A stretch of 64,000 bases of DNA from Arion vulgaris (taxonomy: Eukaryota > Mollusca > Gastropoda > Stylommatophora > Arionidae). The notes under the pieces are model-generated. The model ran no database searches. It was not told the origin of the DNA and saw nothing but the letters and a program-made list of their open reading frames with translations. The stretch is taken from contig CM036762.1 of the NCBI GenBank assembly GCA_020796225.1, positions 10,985,633 through 11,049,632 of the forward strand. The letters run 5' to 3'. The translations under genes and the position numbers were made by a program. Positions 21,410 to 31,777 of the stretch are shown piece after piece; within the stretch, counting starts at the first letter, position 1, and every line of letters starts with the position of its first letter.

Positions 21410-22050
21410 TGTTCTTTATAATTTATAAATTATGTTCAGCTTCTCAAACATTTCTTATCATATTTTGTGTGTATAAGTTGAAATATTTTTAAAGTGACAA
21501 GATGTAAATTGGTTAAACTCCTTGGTTAATGCCAACTTAGTCTGGCGTTTCTTTATTATAAATTGAGAAAAATAATGTATGTAAACTGACTCTAACCACA
21601 GTCAACTATAAACTTATGGGCTCTGGACTCGGGTAAAAATTATGGAAAATCAGACCACAACTGGTCATGTGACCTCGCATTCCAGTATTGTTGTATATAG
21701 ACAAAATCATTTTAAATCAACACAACATGCTAAATCAAAGTTATATTATGCAACAAGTTAAGTTTAACAATAAAGAATATCAATATTATGAATATTTTTC
21801 ACCAATAACTAACCACAGACTCACAGAAATGATTAAAATTGCAAAAAGCTTGCAGTGTTCTATCAAACATATATAAATTTCATTCCAGCCCCTCAACTGA
21901 AACTAGGTCAAGGATGTCCCCATAAGTTTGCAGGCCCATAAGTTTATAGTTGGCTGTGCTCTAACTGAGGAAGTTGCACCACAAACAATAGTTGCAAATT
22001 AATTTTTGCCATATTGACAACAATATATAGAACTATTTGAGCACCATACT
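21410..22050. other. AT-rich spacer
   Basis: AT-rich sequence with no recognisable frame. It includes a short inverted relationship: ACTATAAACTTATGGGC near 21,605 and GCCCATAAGTTTATAGT near 21,938. These are about 300 bp apart and reverse-complementary over 16-17 bp, suggesting a small foldback or non-autonomous element between them. It is conserved in copy 2 (28,708 and 29,036). Confidence 0.45.
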
Positions 22051-22054
22051 GATC

Positions 22055-22930
22055 AGGTGCTGTGCAGGCAGAGGCATTCATGGTCAATCATGGATCTCCA
22101 CATATCTTTGTCTCTGCTATCATCTCAGATGTTGACGCTTTTCCGTGCCATGAAGTCAGGTTATCCAGAATTTTCACTCTCGATTTTACCACTTATTCAA
22201 TCAAGTGCCATGCCTGCCGGCGTAGGCGATCATGTCTCTCCACAACTCTCTTTGCTTGGTGCATGTAATCAGTTCTGACGTCGATATTTTGTCGAACCAT
22301 GATGTCAGGCCATCCAACATCTTCTCCCTCTGTCTTCCACGATCTCTCCTTCCCTGAATTTTACCTGTAGTCACCAAATGTTCTAAACCTCTTCGCATTA
22401 TATGCCGAAGAACCTTGATTGTCTGATTCTTATTCTTTTGATAAGGTTTCTTTGTGTGCAGACCTGATTTAAAACCTCCACGTTGTTTTCTTTGCTGTCC
22501 ATGGAATTCTCAACATTCTTCTGTAAAACCACATCTCTGTGGCTTCAACGATCGATTGATTGTTTGTTCAGTGTCCATGATTCGCTGCCATACATAAGAA
22601 TTGGTTCAATATAGCATTGGAGTACTCGTTTCTGCAGTGTCATTGGTAGTGAGTTCACGTATAGTGTGTTCTTCATTTTCATAAAAGCTGCTTTCGCTTG
22701 AGCTATTCTACTCCTAATCTCTGTTGTACATCTTCCATCTGATGTTAAGAATGTTCCTAGATACTTGAATCGATGGAGTTGTTTCAGTGTTGTGTTATTT
22801 ATTTTGATATTGCATGTTGGTGTTTCTTGTTTCTTGGAGACAACCATAACCTCTGTTTTCTTTATATTCATGCTTAATCCTTTCTTTTCACTTTCTCTCA
22901 CTAGTATGTCTATCAAGTCTTGTTACTTGT
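22055..22930 (-). pseudogene. RTE/CR1-like LINE 3' portion
   Basis: The minus-strand frame at 22,545-22,916 begins inside the RT after the catalytic box. It contains GLSMNIKKTEVMVVSKK, then FKYLGTFLTSDGRC and YIEPILMYGSESWTLNKQ. These are the standard palm-end and thumb motifs of RTE/CR1-type LINEs. A further frame at 22,201-22,398 gives the C-terminal tail TGKIQGRRDRGRQREKMLDG and ends RELWRDMIAYAGRHGT. The RT N-terminus and endonuclease are missing. Copy 2 has the same fragment at 29,158-30,020. Copy 3 lacks about 730 bp of it. Related plus-strand fragments lie at 41,000-41,590 and 63,690-64,000. Confidence 0.85.
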
Positions 22931-23180
22931 TACAATGTGTTATACACCTCCCTTTCTCATCAAAAGCCCGAAAAATTATGACTGTCTCTTTCTTATATTG
23001 ATACTAAGTTTTCTCTGTGTCTTGACCTCATTACTACTTCCACATTTGTCATTTTTCAATCTGTCTGTTTATTTTTTCGTATCAGTACGTTATAGTATGA
23101 AAGTATGTGTTGGTTCTATGTAGCACTGTATTATATATAACTCTCATTCTGGTATCAATTGACAATGACTTGTTGCATAT

Positions 23181-23437
23181 CTTCTTCTTCTTCTTCTTTG
23201 CGTTCGTTCTTACGACCAATTTTAATCACTCTTTGTGATATGTTTGATCTTTGCCAAGAACATGTATACGTTGCACATTGGTTTGGTAGGCCCCTAAACA
23301 CACAGACTTCTACACGTTTAGGACATGTGCATCCGATTTCAGCCAAACCTCCTTAGTCGCCTCTACGACATGCATGGCAGGTAACAGTGGTTCTATTCTT
23401 TACACCCCAAATTTGGGCCCTGTAACCACTGGGGCGA
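23181..23437 (-). mobile_element. SINE copy with 11-bp TSD
   Basis: Minus-oriented member of the window's SINE family, from the GAA tail (23,181-23,199 on the plus strand as CTTCTTC repeats) to the head. Flanking duplications TTGTTGCATAT (23,170-23,180) and TTGTTACATAT (23,438-23,448) differ at one base. The family words GTAAGAGGCGACTAAGG (one base lost here) and GCACATTGGTTTGGTAGG are clear. It serves as a landmark: the same insertion is found in copies 2 and 3. Confidence 0.87.
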
Positions 23438-23469
23438 TTGTTACATATAATCTGTCAATAATAATCACA

Positions 23470-23720
23470 TCAAGCATCATATCATGATAATGCTTTTCAT
23501 TTTCTGGAAAGCTGCTTTGGCCTGCCCTATATTCTCAATCTGCTCTTTATTTCTAATTTGCCATATCTGATGTTACCAGTCACCAGGACTTGGAGGTATT
23601 TAAATTGCTGCTGTACTTATCATGTCTTACTAGTCTTAGCTCCGTCCCATTTACTAAAATTACTGTAATCAGTGTAATGGGGCATTCTGTCGGAGTCTGC
23701 TTTTCTGATGTCATGAATAA
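23470..23720 (-). pseudogene. RTE/CR1-like LINE scrap
   Basis: Minus-strand frames show VNGTELRLVRH and AGQSSFPENEK, recalling the (I/V)NGTEL..V..FKYLG and QAKAAF.KMK stretch of the RTE-type thumb region. Order and spacing match that domain, but frameshifts split it. It is a second, more decayed LINE scrap behind the SINE. Its duplicate in copy 2 lies at about 30,560-30,800. Confidence 0.5.
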
Positions 23721-24859
23721 TTAATAATATGATCATAACTTTATATTATAATATGTATTACTTACACTTACTGTTTTATAATTAAATTACCTTTTTTTTA
23801 GTTAGCTGTTAGCATTTTTTACTTCATTTACTATTTAGTAGTCACTAGGCATATATCGTTTTAATGGTCTTGTATTAGAAACAAGAAATATATTTAAGAT
23901 AATATAAGGCATAAGCGCTTTCACCTTTTGCCATAAGTATAACATTGAGTGACACAGTTTCATAGCGATCCATATTTTAAACTTACCCTATATGTTCCAT
24001 GTCTATTTATTATTTAGCTATTATTAATTCGTAACAAATTCATAACTTTTTATTCAGAATTGAGGCACAGACTTGGGGTGAGGTGTCGACAAGTGTCGTT
24101 GAATTTCAAATTTAAAAGCCTATCCGATCCTATCTAACTTATTAGTAGTTAGTAGTAACTATGTTGTTTTTAATGCTGTAGGTAGTCTGAGTGTAGTCCT
24201 ATTTAGTATTTTGAAAAAAATTATCAAACAACGTTACAAGTAACTTAGTAAGTTTAGTTTACTACTATGATATGAGTATATCAATTATTATACTTATACT
24301 ATTAAATAACTATTATACATAATACTTAAAAATTTATACTCAAGCAAGCTCTTGAAGCTGCAATGCGTTGAATGCCAAGAGCTACACTCTGCTATCTATA
24401 TATATAATATATATAATATACTATATAGTAAAAACCAGTGAACTTGATTTCATTGAAACCATTACAGATTTGTGCAATTGAATGATACATACATAGGTTT
24501 ATAGTTTATGCGTCTATTCCGTTTATTGGTCATAGGCAACGTTAACACGGCCGTGCGCTCGAAAACTTCTTTCGAAATTGTCCCAACAATTTGTTCCGTA
24601 CGCAGCACTCCTTCAAGTTATTTCCGGAAGTTCCGGTTTTGTAGTGTTGGTTTCTGTTGAAATAATCACAATATAGATGAGACAGCAGTAAAACTATTTG
24701 ATTGGCGAATCACGTAATAACAAAGTACTGTAGTTTTACGAATTACAAAAACAATGACAATATACAGCAACGTTTTTACCAACAAGGCATACAAGGCCTT
24801 TATGGTTTCTGTTGGTCAGATGTTCGTTCTCACGATGTTTAAACTGAAACAGCCTATCC
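23721..24859. other. AT-rich non-coding spacer
   Basis: AT-rich sequence without frames above 60 codons. It includes a TA-rich palindromic stretch at 24,392-24,428 (TATCTATATATATAATATAT and onward). Copies 2 and 3 carry the equivalent at about 31,460-31,520 and 50,060-50,100 with length differences. Near 24,567-24,590 copy 1 reads GAAAACTTCTTTCGAAATTG where copies 2 and 3 both read GAAAACTTCAGTG, a variant shared by those two. Confidence 0.5.
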
Positions 24860-24965
24860 CAGCGTTTCCCAAAGTGGAGACACGCTTCCGGTGGGCGTTC
24901 TAAAGGGCGATAGTAGATTCAGAAGAATTTGGGGGCGCCGAGCCATATAATAAAGATCAAATTAC
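24860..24965 (+). mobile_element. hAT 5' end fragment, same family as the 18.6 kb element
   Basis: CAGCGTTTCCCAAAGTGG at 24,860 matches the left terminal repeat at 2,620. The following words GGTGGGCGTTCTAAAGGGCG, TAGTAGATTCAG and ATTTGGGGGCG run parallel to 2,655-2,715. Only about 100 bp remain and no right end was found nearby. It is shared by copies 2 (about 34,335) and 3 (partly deleted, about 51,690). Confidence 0.65.
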
Positions 24966-25008
24966 GCACATCCGAGATCTGAATCTTCCTCTACAATGTC
25001 AACTGTGT

Positions 25009-25260
25009 ATTCGCCCGAGTGGTTACGGGGCCTAAATTTGGGGTGTAAAGAATAGAACCACTGTTACCTGCCACGCATGTCGTAAGAGGCGACTAAGGAG
25101 GTTTGGCTGAAATCGGATGCACGTGTCCTAAACGTGTAGAAGTCTATGCGTTTAGGGCCTACCAAACCAATGTGCAACGTATACACGTTCTTGGCAAAGA
25201 TCAAACATATCACAAAGAGTGATTAAAATTGGTCGTAAAGAACGAACGCAAAGAAGAAGA
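25009..25260 (+). mobile_element. SINE copy, plus orientation, 8-bp TSD
   Basis: Complete family member, from CCCGAGTGGTTACGGGGCC to the AAGAAGAAGAA tail. Short flanking duplications AACTGTGT (25,001-25,008 and 25,260-25,267) fit retrotransposition, although 8 bp is shorter than in the other copies. The head resembles a Ser/Leu-type tRNA A-box. I do not see a convincing B-box at the expected distance. Confidence 0.82.
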
Positions 25261-25444
25261 ACTGTGTGTTGTCCACGCTTTTTGATAGTCTGCCAAAAGT
25301 AGTGAACGCTCTACTTATTTGTGCGTTGATTTCTCCATAAAAAAGAGGCAAAGCGTCAGCAAGATAGAAAAGTTATTGAACTGGTGTTAGATGGTTCCTA
25401 TTTAATGTGATATTTGTTGTGTGGTAAAACAACTATCTTGTTGA

Positions 25445-25681
25445 CAGTGCCGGATTAGGCAGGCGGGCCTGTAGCAAATTTTAGCGCGGGCCCTAGGTTT
25501 TGTATGATAATAAATAATAAAACACAACTTTACAAACAAACTTTTCTTGATTTAATGTGAGCAAATTTAGAGATAATACTAGACAAATCAATTTCTATAA
25601 GTAAATTACATTCAATGTTCATTAAGGTGAGGTTGTTTAGACGATCTTGTCCCATCATGTTCCTTAACTCACTTTTTGTAC
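25445..25681 (-). mobile_element. ZMYM-type hAT 3' end, cut by assembly gap
   Basis: The terminal repeat CAGTGCCGGATTAG starts at 25,445, preceded by CTTGTTGA (25,437-25,444). CTTGTTGA is the same 8-bp target word that flanks the full copy at 52,170-61,479. A minus-strand frame encodes the hAT C-terminal dimerisation region: ELRNMMGQDRLNNLTLMNIE, then CNLLIEIDLSSIISKFAHIK. The run of Ns stops it at 25,682, so this is the same insertion as in copies 2 and 3, truncated only by the gap. Confidence 0.82.
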
Positions 25682-25781
25682 NNNNNNNNNNNNNNNNNNN
25701 NNNNNNNNNNNNNNNNNNNNNNNNNNNNNNNNNNNNNNNNNNNNNNNNNNNNNNNNNNNNNNNNNNNNNNNNNNNNNNNNN
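25682..25781. other. Assembly gap, exactly 100 N
   Basis: One hundred consecutive Ns, the conventional placeholder for a gap of unknown size. Sequence on the two sides is not continuous. The right side restarts with material equivalent to about 18,690 of this same window, about 7 kb upstream of the left edge. Confidence 0.98.
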
Positions 25782-25875
25782 ATTGACCTGGAGAAAAAAA
25801 AGAACAGCCAGGCCGGAAAGGGGCAAAAAATTTTTGAGGCCTATGCTCCACGAGGAGCGGGAAAATTAATGTTTT

Positions 25876-28345
25876 CTGACATGTTAGTCCTCCCCCCCGT
25901 CCAATTTTAAATTTTAAAAACTTTTAAGAATGCCCCAGGCTCTCCTTACTTTAAATTTTGAAATTTTTTTTTTGGATTTTACTTTTAAATTAAAGCAAAA
26001 ATTTTTGTAATATATTTGATTGTTTTAAGTTTTACAAAATATTCTTCATAGTTCATAGTTTAAAAACGGTTCCAACTTCCTGAAAGGGTCCCCCCATAAT
26101 TGCTCGTTCTGTGCCAATGAATATACAAAAAATGCTAAATTGTGAAAATTTTCCCTGTGTGAACTAATTCCAGAATAAACCCCGCCGCCACAAAAAAGCA
26201 ACATGCACCGCATAATATGCATATGGCCGGGAATGTAAAACAAAACTTTTCCGAATACAATTTTTAAGGGGGACATCAATCGCAAATACTTTTCCTTTAA
26301 ATAACTGCATCGGCGATTAGCTTTTCTTCGCTGTCCCCTTTTTCTGAATACACACAAAAAACGAGGTTGACACAGAAAAAAAGTTTCCATGCAGCCCGGT
26401 TGCTAAAGCCCCCAACTCAGTAGTGGGAAAACAAACCCGGAAAAATACCCGATCAAACATGGCGGGAATGGGAAAAGTGTGTTCAGAATCAAACCCTTTT
26501 CACTCTGAATGGTCCCCCCCATTCCGCCATTTTGGAACCTAATGCCATTACTAATCCATCAATCTCTTAATCTGTATTCCTAATTTCAATTAAACCATTG
26601 TATGAAACTGCATAATATTATTCAAGTATACACTTTACAATCTTTACATATGGGCTACGTTTTATCCAAATCGGTATAGCAATAACTGTGTTCAAGATGA
26701 ATCATATATTGGTCACTACTTTTACAATAATTTTGCAGCATAAGCAGTCATGTATCAGTTCTCCTCATCCTTTCGTTCGCTGAAATATGTCTATATATTC
26801 AATGTTGTTCTTGTATGAACTTCACTGTCTTTTGTAGCTCACACAGAGGTCCGTGTAGTTTATGTCGAGTGTTGTTTCGTTAGGCCAGTGAGTTTGCCTC
26901 AGTGTATCATATTCGGGCAGTCTTGAAGTATGTCCTCTGCAGTCTGGTTTGCCTGTCCACATGTACACATGGCTGAATTGCCAATCTTGAATTTTGTATA
27001 CATGTGGCTGCAGAGCCGATTGTGTCCTGTTCTAAGGTGCAGAATAACAACTTGTTCCAATCTGCTCATATTATAGTAATCGTCTTGTGTTGGTATTTGT
27101 GGCTTTCTCATTGATTTAATCATCCTTTTCTTTTGGTGGTAGGTAACTGGCACATCCGGCTCCTCTCCTGCAGCACCTTCCTTGGCCAATCGGTCTGCTG
27201 TTTCATTTCCTGGTATTCCACAGTGAGAGGGTATCCACTGCAAGACGACCCTGCGATGCTTGGACAATTTAGACAGTAGGGTCTGTAGATCTGGCAATTT
27301 TCTGGACTGAAGTGTTTGGAGTGCTGATTTTGCATCAGTCAAAAATACAACAGGTTGAGGATCGGGTCTGGTATTCAACAGTTTTTCAGTTGTCACCTTG
27401 ATTGCCTGAATTTCTGCATCATAGTTGTGACAGAATTTCCCGTTGGTACTTTTAATCGCATTCTAGCGTTGTTTGGGTATTCTATGTACACTCCTGCTCC
27501 TCCATTCTTCACTGCATTTTCTGCTGACCCATCCGTGTATACCCGGACCCAGAGGTCATGTGGTATTCTTCATCAAGTAAACTGAGAGTGACTGTCTTGC
27601 GTTGTATGCTGTTCTGCTCATCCTTGTCGAATATTCCTTTCACTTCTGTCTGGATACATACTTCTGGTTCAGTCTCCTCTCTCCAAGGGGTTTGCTCTGG
27701 CACAGACTTTAGGGAATGCCAACTTTTGGTAGGTCTGAGGTTTGCCTATTCAGTCTTTTGGCCTGGTGAATAAAGCTGCTCTTTTCAGCCCCCAATGCTA
27801 GATTTTGGAATCTGTTTTCCATTGGGTGGCTTAGCATACTCAGAAACTTTTCTGCCTGCGTCATCACTTTTGTGTCTCTGTTCTCTCAGTGCTTGTATTC
27901 CCCCACTCTTTCCATCTCCACTATTGGTGTTGTTTTCATTGCTCCTGTGATGACACGAAGCGCCTGGTTTTGCATATCATTAGTTGATATTTGGGGGTCT
28001 CAATTGCGAAGTTTTTAAGTCGCTTATCTGTCGTACTGAAGGTTGTGGCTTTGAATCCGGACTGAGATACATGTGCAATTTTTCATGAAATCCCTAGGAT
28101 TGTTGCAGGAGCTACGGAGTTTCTGCTTTGTGCAATGCTCTTGACAGATTTTATGTCATCTCTGTCGACAGGTACGGAACCATATGGGAAAAACTGGTGC
28201 AATGAAGTCAATCCCTGACCCTTAATTAGTTGCTATTTACTTCAAAATATCAAACGGCTTCAATAATGGGAGGGGGAGGGTTTTTTTTTTACAAAATTTA
28301 TGTCTTGCAAAGGGGGCGCTGGCCCGAAAAGTTTGGGAATCTATG
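25876..28345. repeat. Copy 2: duplicate of the right end of the hAT block (18,690-21,240)
   Basis: Collinear with 18,690-21,240. 25,876-26,590 is poor quality, with dropped bases and homopolymers. From 26,590 on, identity is very high with scattered 1-2 base indels. The hAT right terminus and TSD are reproduced: the element ends at 28,345 and ATCTAAAC follows at 28,346-28,353. Copy 2 therefore carries the same hAT insertion as copy 1. The first 94 bases after the gap (25,782-25,875) do not align convincingly with copy 1. Confidence 0.88.
26791..28230 (-). pseudogene. Nimb-like LINE 3' half, copy 2
   Basis: Duplicate of 19,690-21,127. The RNase H frame survives only from the middle onward (26,899-27,396, 165 residues, with TDAKSA and ETADRL). 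Small indels at about 27,440 and 27,562 break the upstream part, including the first Asp region, away from it. The C-terminal cysteine motif CTCGQANQTAEDILQDC is intact. Comparison with copy 1 shows the breaks are single-base changes, so sequencing error is as likely as decay. Confidence 0.8.
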
Positions 28346-29157
28346 ATCTAAACCAATCCCCATTAACTGTTAGATTGCAAGAGGATGAAGATTGGAATTA
28401 TAAGAAATGAGCAGCTCAACAGTCATATGAGCATGTCCGTCAGAGATATTGCGAAGGAGATTGGAACACCTATGGACATTTACAGAGTACAAAGAAGATA
28501 TTCCAAATTGTGACTGTTCTTTATAATTTATAAATTATGTTCAGCTTCTCAAACATTTCTTATCATATTTTGTGTGTATAAGTTGAAATATTTTTAAAGT
28601 GACAAGATGTAAATTGTTAATTCCTTGGTTAATGCCAACTTAGTCTGGCGTTTCTTTATTATAAATTGAGAAAAATAATGTATGTAAACTGACTCTAACC
28701 ACAGTCAACTATAAACTTATGGGCTCATGGACTCGGGTAAAAATTATGGAAAATCAGACCACAACTGGTCATGTGACCTCGCATTCCAGTATTGTTGTAT
28801 ATAGACAAAATCATTTTAAATCAACACAACATGCTAAATCAAAGTTATATTATGCAACAGTTAAGTTTAACAATAAAGAATATCAATATTATGAATATTT
28901 TTCACCAATAACTAACCACAGACTCACAGAAATGATTAAAATTGCACAAAAGCTTGCAGTGTTCTATCAAACATATATAATTTCATTCCAGCCCTCAACT
29001 GAAACTAGGTCAAGGATGTCCCATAAGTTTGCAGGCCCATAAGTTTATAGTTGAGCTGTGCTCTAACTGAGAAGTTGCACCACAAACAATAGTTGCAAAT
29101 TAACTTTGCCATATATGACAACAATATATAGAACTACTTGAGCACCATACTGATCAG
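28346..29157. repeat. Copy 2 of the spacer with the small HTH-like frame
   Basis: Collinear with 21,241-22,055, including the small helix-turn-helix-like frame (ATG at 28,433 in the conserved part, stop at 28,511-28,513). The 16-17 bp inverted pair around ACTATAAACTTATGGGC is also retained. Differences are mostly 1-base indels. Confidence 0.8.
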
Positions 29158-30020
29158 GTGCTGTGCAGGCAGAGGCATTCATGGTCAATCATGGATCTCC
29201 ACATATCTTTGTCTCTGCTATCATCTCAGATGTTGACGCTTTTCCGTGCCATGAAGTCAGGTTATCCAGAATTTTCACTCTCGATTTTACCACTTATTCA
29301 ATCAAGTGCCATGCCTGCCGGCGTAGGCGATCATGTCTCTCCACAACTCTCTTTGCTTGGTGCATGTAATCGTTCTGACGCTCGATATTTTGTCAAACAT
29401 GATGTTAGGCATCCAACATCTTCTCCCTCTGTCTTCACGATCTCTCCTTCCCTGAATTTTACCTGTAGTCACCAAATGTTCTAAACCTTCTCTTCGTATT
29501 ATATGCCCGAAGAACCTTGATTGTCGGATTCTTATTCTTTTGATAAGGTTTCTTGTGTGCAGACCTGATTTAAAACCTCCACGTTGTTTTCTTTGCTGTC
29601 CATGGAATTCTCAACATTCTTCTGTAAAACCACATCTCTGTGGCTTCCAACGATCAGATTGATTATTGTCAGTGTCCATGATTTGCCATACATAAGAATT
29701 GGTTCAATATAGCATTGAGTACTGTCTGCAGTGTCATTGGTAGTGAGTTCACGTATAGTGTGTTCTTCATTTTCATAAAAGCTGCTTTCGCTTGAGCTAT
29801 TCTACTCCTAATCTCTGTTGTACATCTTCCATCTGATGTTAAGAATGTTCCTAGATACTTGAATCGATGGACTTGTTTCAGTGTTGTGTTATTTATTTTG
29901 ATATTGCATGTTGGTGTTTCTTGTTTCTTGGAGACAACCATAACCTCTGTTTTCTTTATATTCATGCTTAATCCATTCTTTTCACTTTCTCTCACTAGTA
30001 TGTCTATCAAGTCTTGTTAC
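29158..30020 (-). pseudogene. RTE/CR1-like LINE 3' portion, copy 2
   Basis: Duplicate of 22,055-22,930. The frame at 29,669-30,010 retains GLSMNIKKTEVMVVSKK and FKYLGTFLTSDGRC. It is then shifted before the YIEPILMYGSESW region by a small deletion near 29,720. The tail region reads with further indels. Confidence 0.8.
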
Positions 30021-30274
30021 TTGTTACAATGTGTTATACACCTCCCTTTCTCATCACAAGCCCGAAAAATTATGACTGTCTCTTTCTTATATTGATACTA
30101 AGTTTTCTCTGTGTCTTGACCTCATTACTACTTCCACATTTGTCATTTTTCAATCTGTCTGTTTATTTTTTCGTATCAGTACGTTATAGTATGAAAGTAT
30201 GTGTTGGTTCTATGTAGCACTGTATTATATATAACTCTCATTCTGGTATCAATTGACAATGACTTGTTGCATAC

Positions 30275-30525
30275 TCTTCTTCTTCTTCTTTGCGTCGTTT
30301 TACGACCAATTTTAATCACTCTTTTTGATATGTTTGATCTTTGCCAAGAACATGTATACGTTGCACATTGGTTTGGTAGGCCCTAACACACAGACTTCTA
30401 CACGCTAGGACATGTGCATCCGATTTCAGCCAAACCTCCTTAGTCGCCTCTTCTGACATGCATGGCAGGTAACAGTGGTTCTATTCTTTACACCCCAAAT
30501 TTGGGCCCTGTAACCACTGGGGCGA
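30275..30525 (-). mobile_element. SINE copy (copy 2 of the 23,181 insertion)
   Basis: Same insertion site and flanks as the SINE at 23,181-23,437. TTGTTACATAT follows at 30,526-30,536. A few extra deletions are present relative to copy 1. Confidence 0.83.
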
Positions 30526-30559
30526 TTGTTACATATAATCTGTCAATAATAATCACATC

Positions 30560-31777
30560 AAGCATCATATCATGATAATGCTTTTCATTTTCTGGAAAGC
30601 TGCTTTGGCCTGCCCTATATTCTCAATCTGCTCTTTATTTCTAATTTGCCATATCTGATGTTACCAGTCACCAGGACTCGGAGGTATTTAAATTGCTGCT
30701 GTACTTATCATGTCTTACTAGTCTTAGCTCCGTCCCATTTACTAAAATTACTGTAATCAGTGCAATGGGGCATTCTGTCGGAGTCTGCTTTTCTGATGTC
30801 ATGAATAATTAATAATATGATCATAACTTTATATTATAATGTATTACTTACACTTACTGTTTTATAATTAAATTACCTTTTTTTTAGTTAGCTGTTAGCA
30901 TTTTTTACTTCATTTACTATTTAGTAGTCACTAGGCATATATCGTTTTAATGGTCTTGTATTAGAAACAAGAAAGATATTTAAGATAATATAAGGCATAA
31001 GCGCTTTATTTTGCCATAAGTATAACATTGAGTGACACAGTTTCATAGCGATCCATATTTTAAACTTACCCTATATGTTCCATGTCTATTTATTATTTAG
31101 CTATTATTAATTCGTAACAAATTCATAACTTTTTATTCAGAATTGAGGCACAGACTTGGGGTGAGGTGTCGACAAGTGTCGTTGAATTTCAAATTTAAAA
31201 GCCTATCCGATCCTATCTAACTTATTAGTAGTAACTAAGTTGTTTTTAATGCTGTAGGCTGTAGGTAGTCTGAGTGTAGTCCTATTTAGTATTTTGAAAA
31301 AAATTATCAAACAACGTTACAAGTAACTTAGTAAGTTTAGTTTACTACTATGATATGAGTATATCAATTATTATACTTATACTATTAAATAACTATTATA
31401 ATACTTAAAATTTTACATCAGCAAGCTGCAATGCCAAGCAAGAGCTACTCTGCTATCTTAATTAGTTAATATTCTTATCTATATATATAATATATATAAT
31501 ATACTATTAACTATATAGTAAAAACCATAGTGAACTTGATTTCATTGAAACCATTACAGATTTGTGCAATTGAATGATACATACATAGGTTTATAGTTTA
31601 TGCGTCTATTCCGTTTATTGGTCATAGGCAACGTTAACAGGGCCCTTCGCTCGAAAACTTCAGTGTCCCAACAATTTGTTCCGTACGCACTCCTTCAAGT
31701 TTTTCCGGGAATTTCCCGGGTTTTTGTAGTTTGGTTTCTGTTGAAATAATAAAAATATAGATGGAACGAAAAACTTT
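30560..31777. repeat. Copy 2 of the LINE scrap and AT-rich spacer
   Basis: Collinear with 23,470-24,690, including the TA palindrome near 31,480-31,510. Quality drops after about 31,640. The sequence departs from copy 1 at 31,778, where a LINE has inserted into the word GTAAAACTATTT of the ancestral site. Confidence 0.82.

Noticed and set aside
25530..25869. Open frames spanning the N run
   Set aside because: They are translated through unknown bases. Only the part left of 25,682 (hAT dimerisation region, minus strand) is real.
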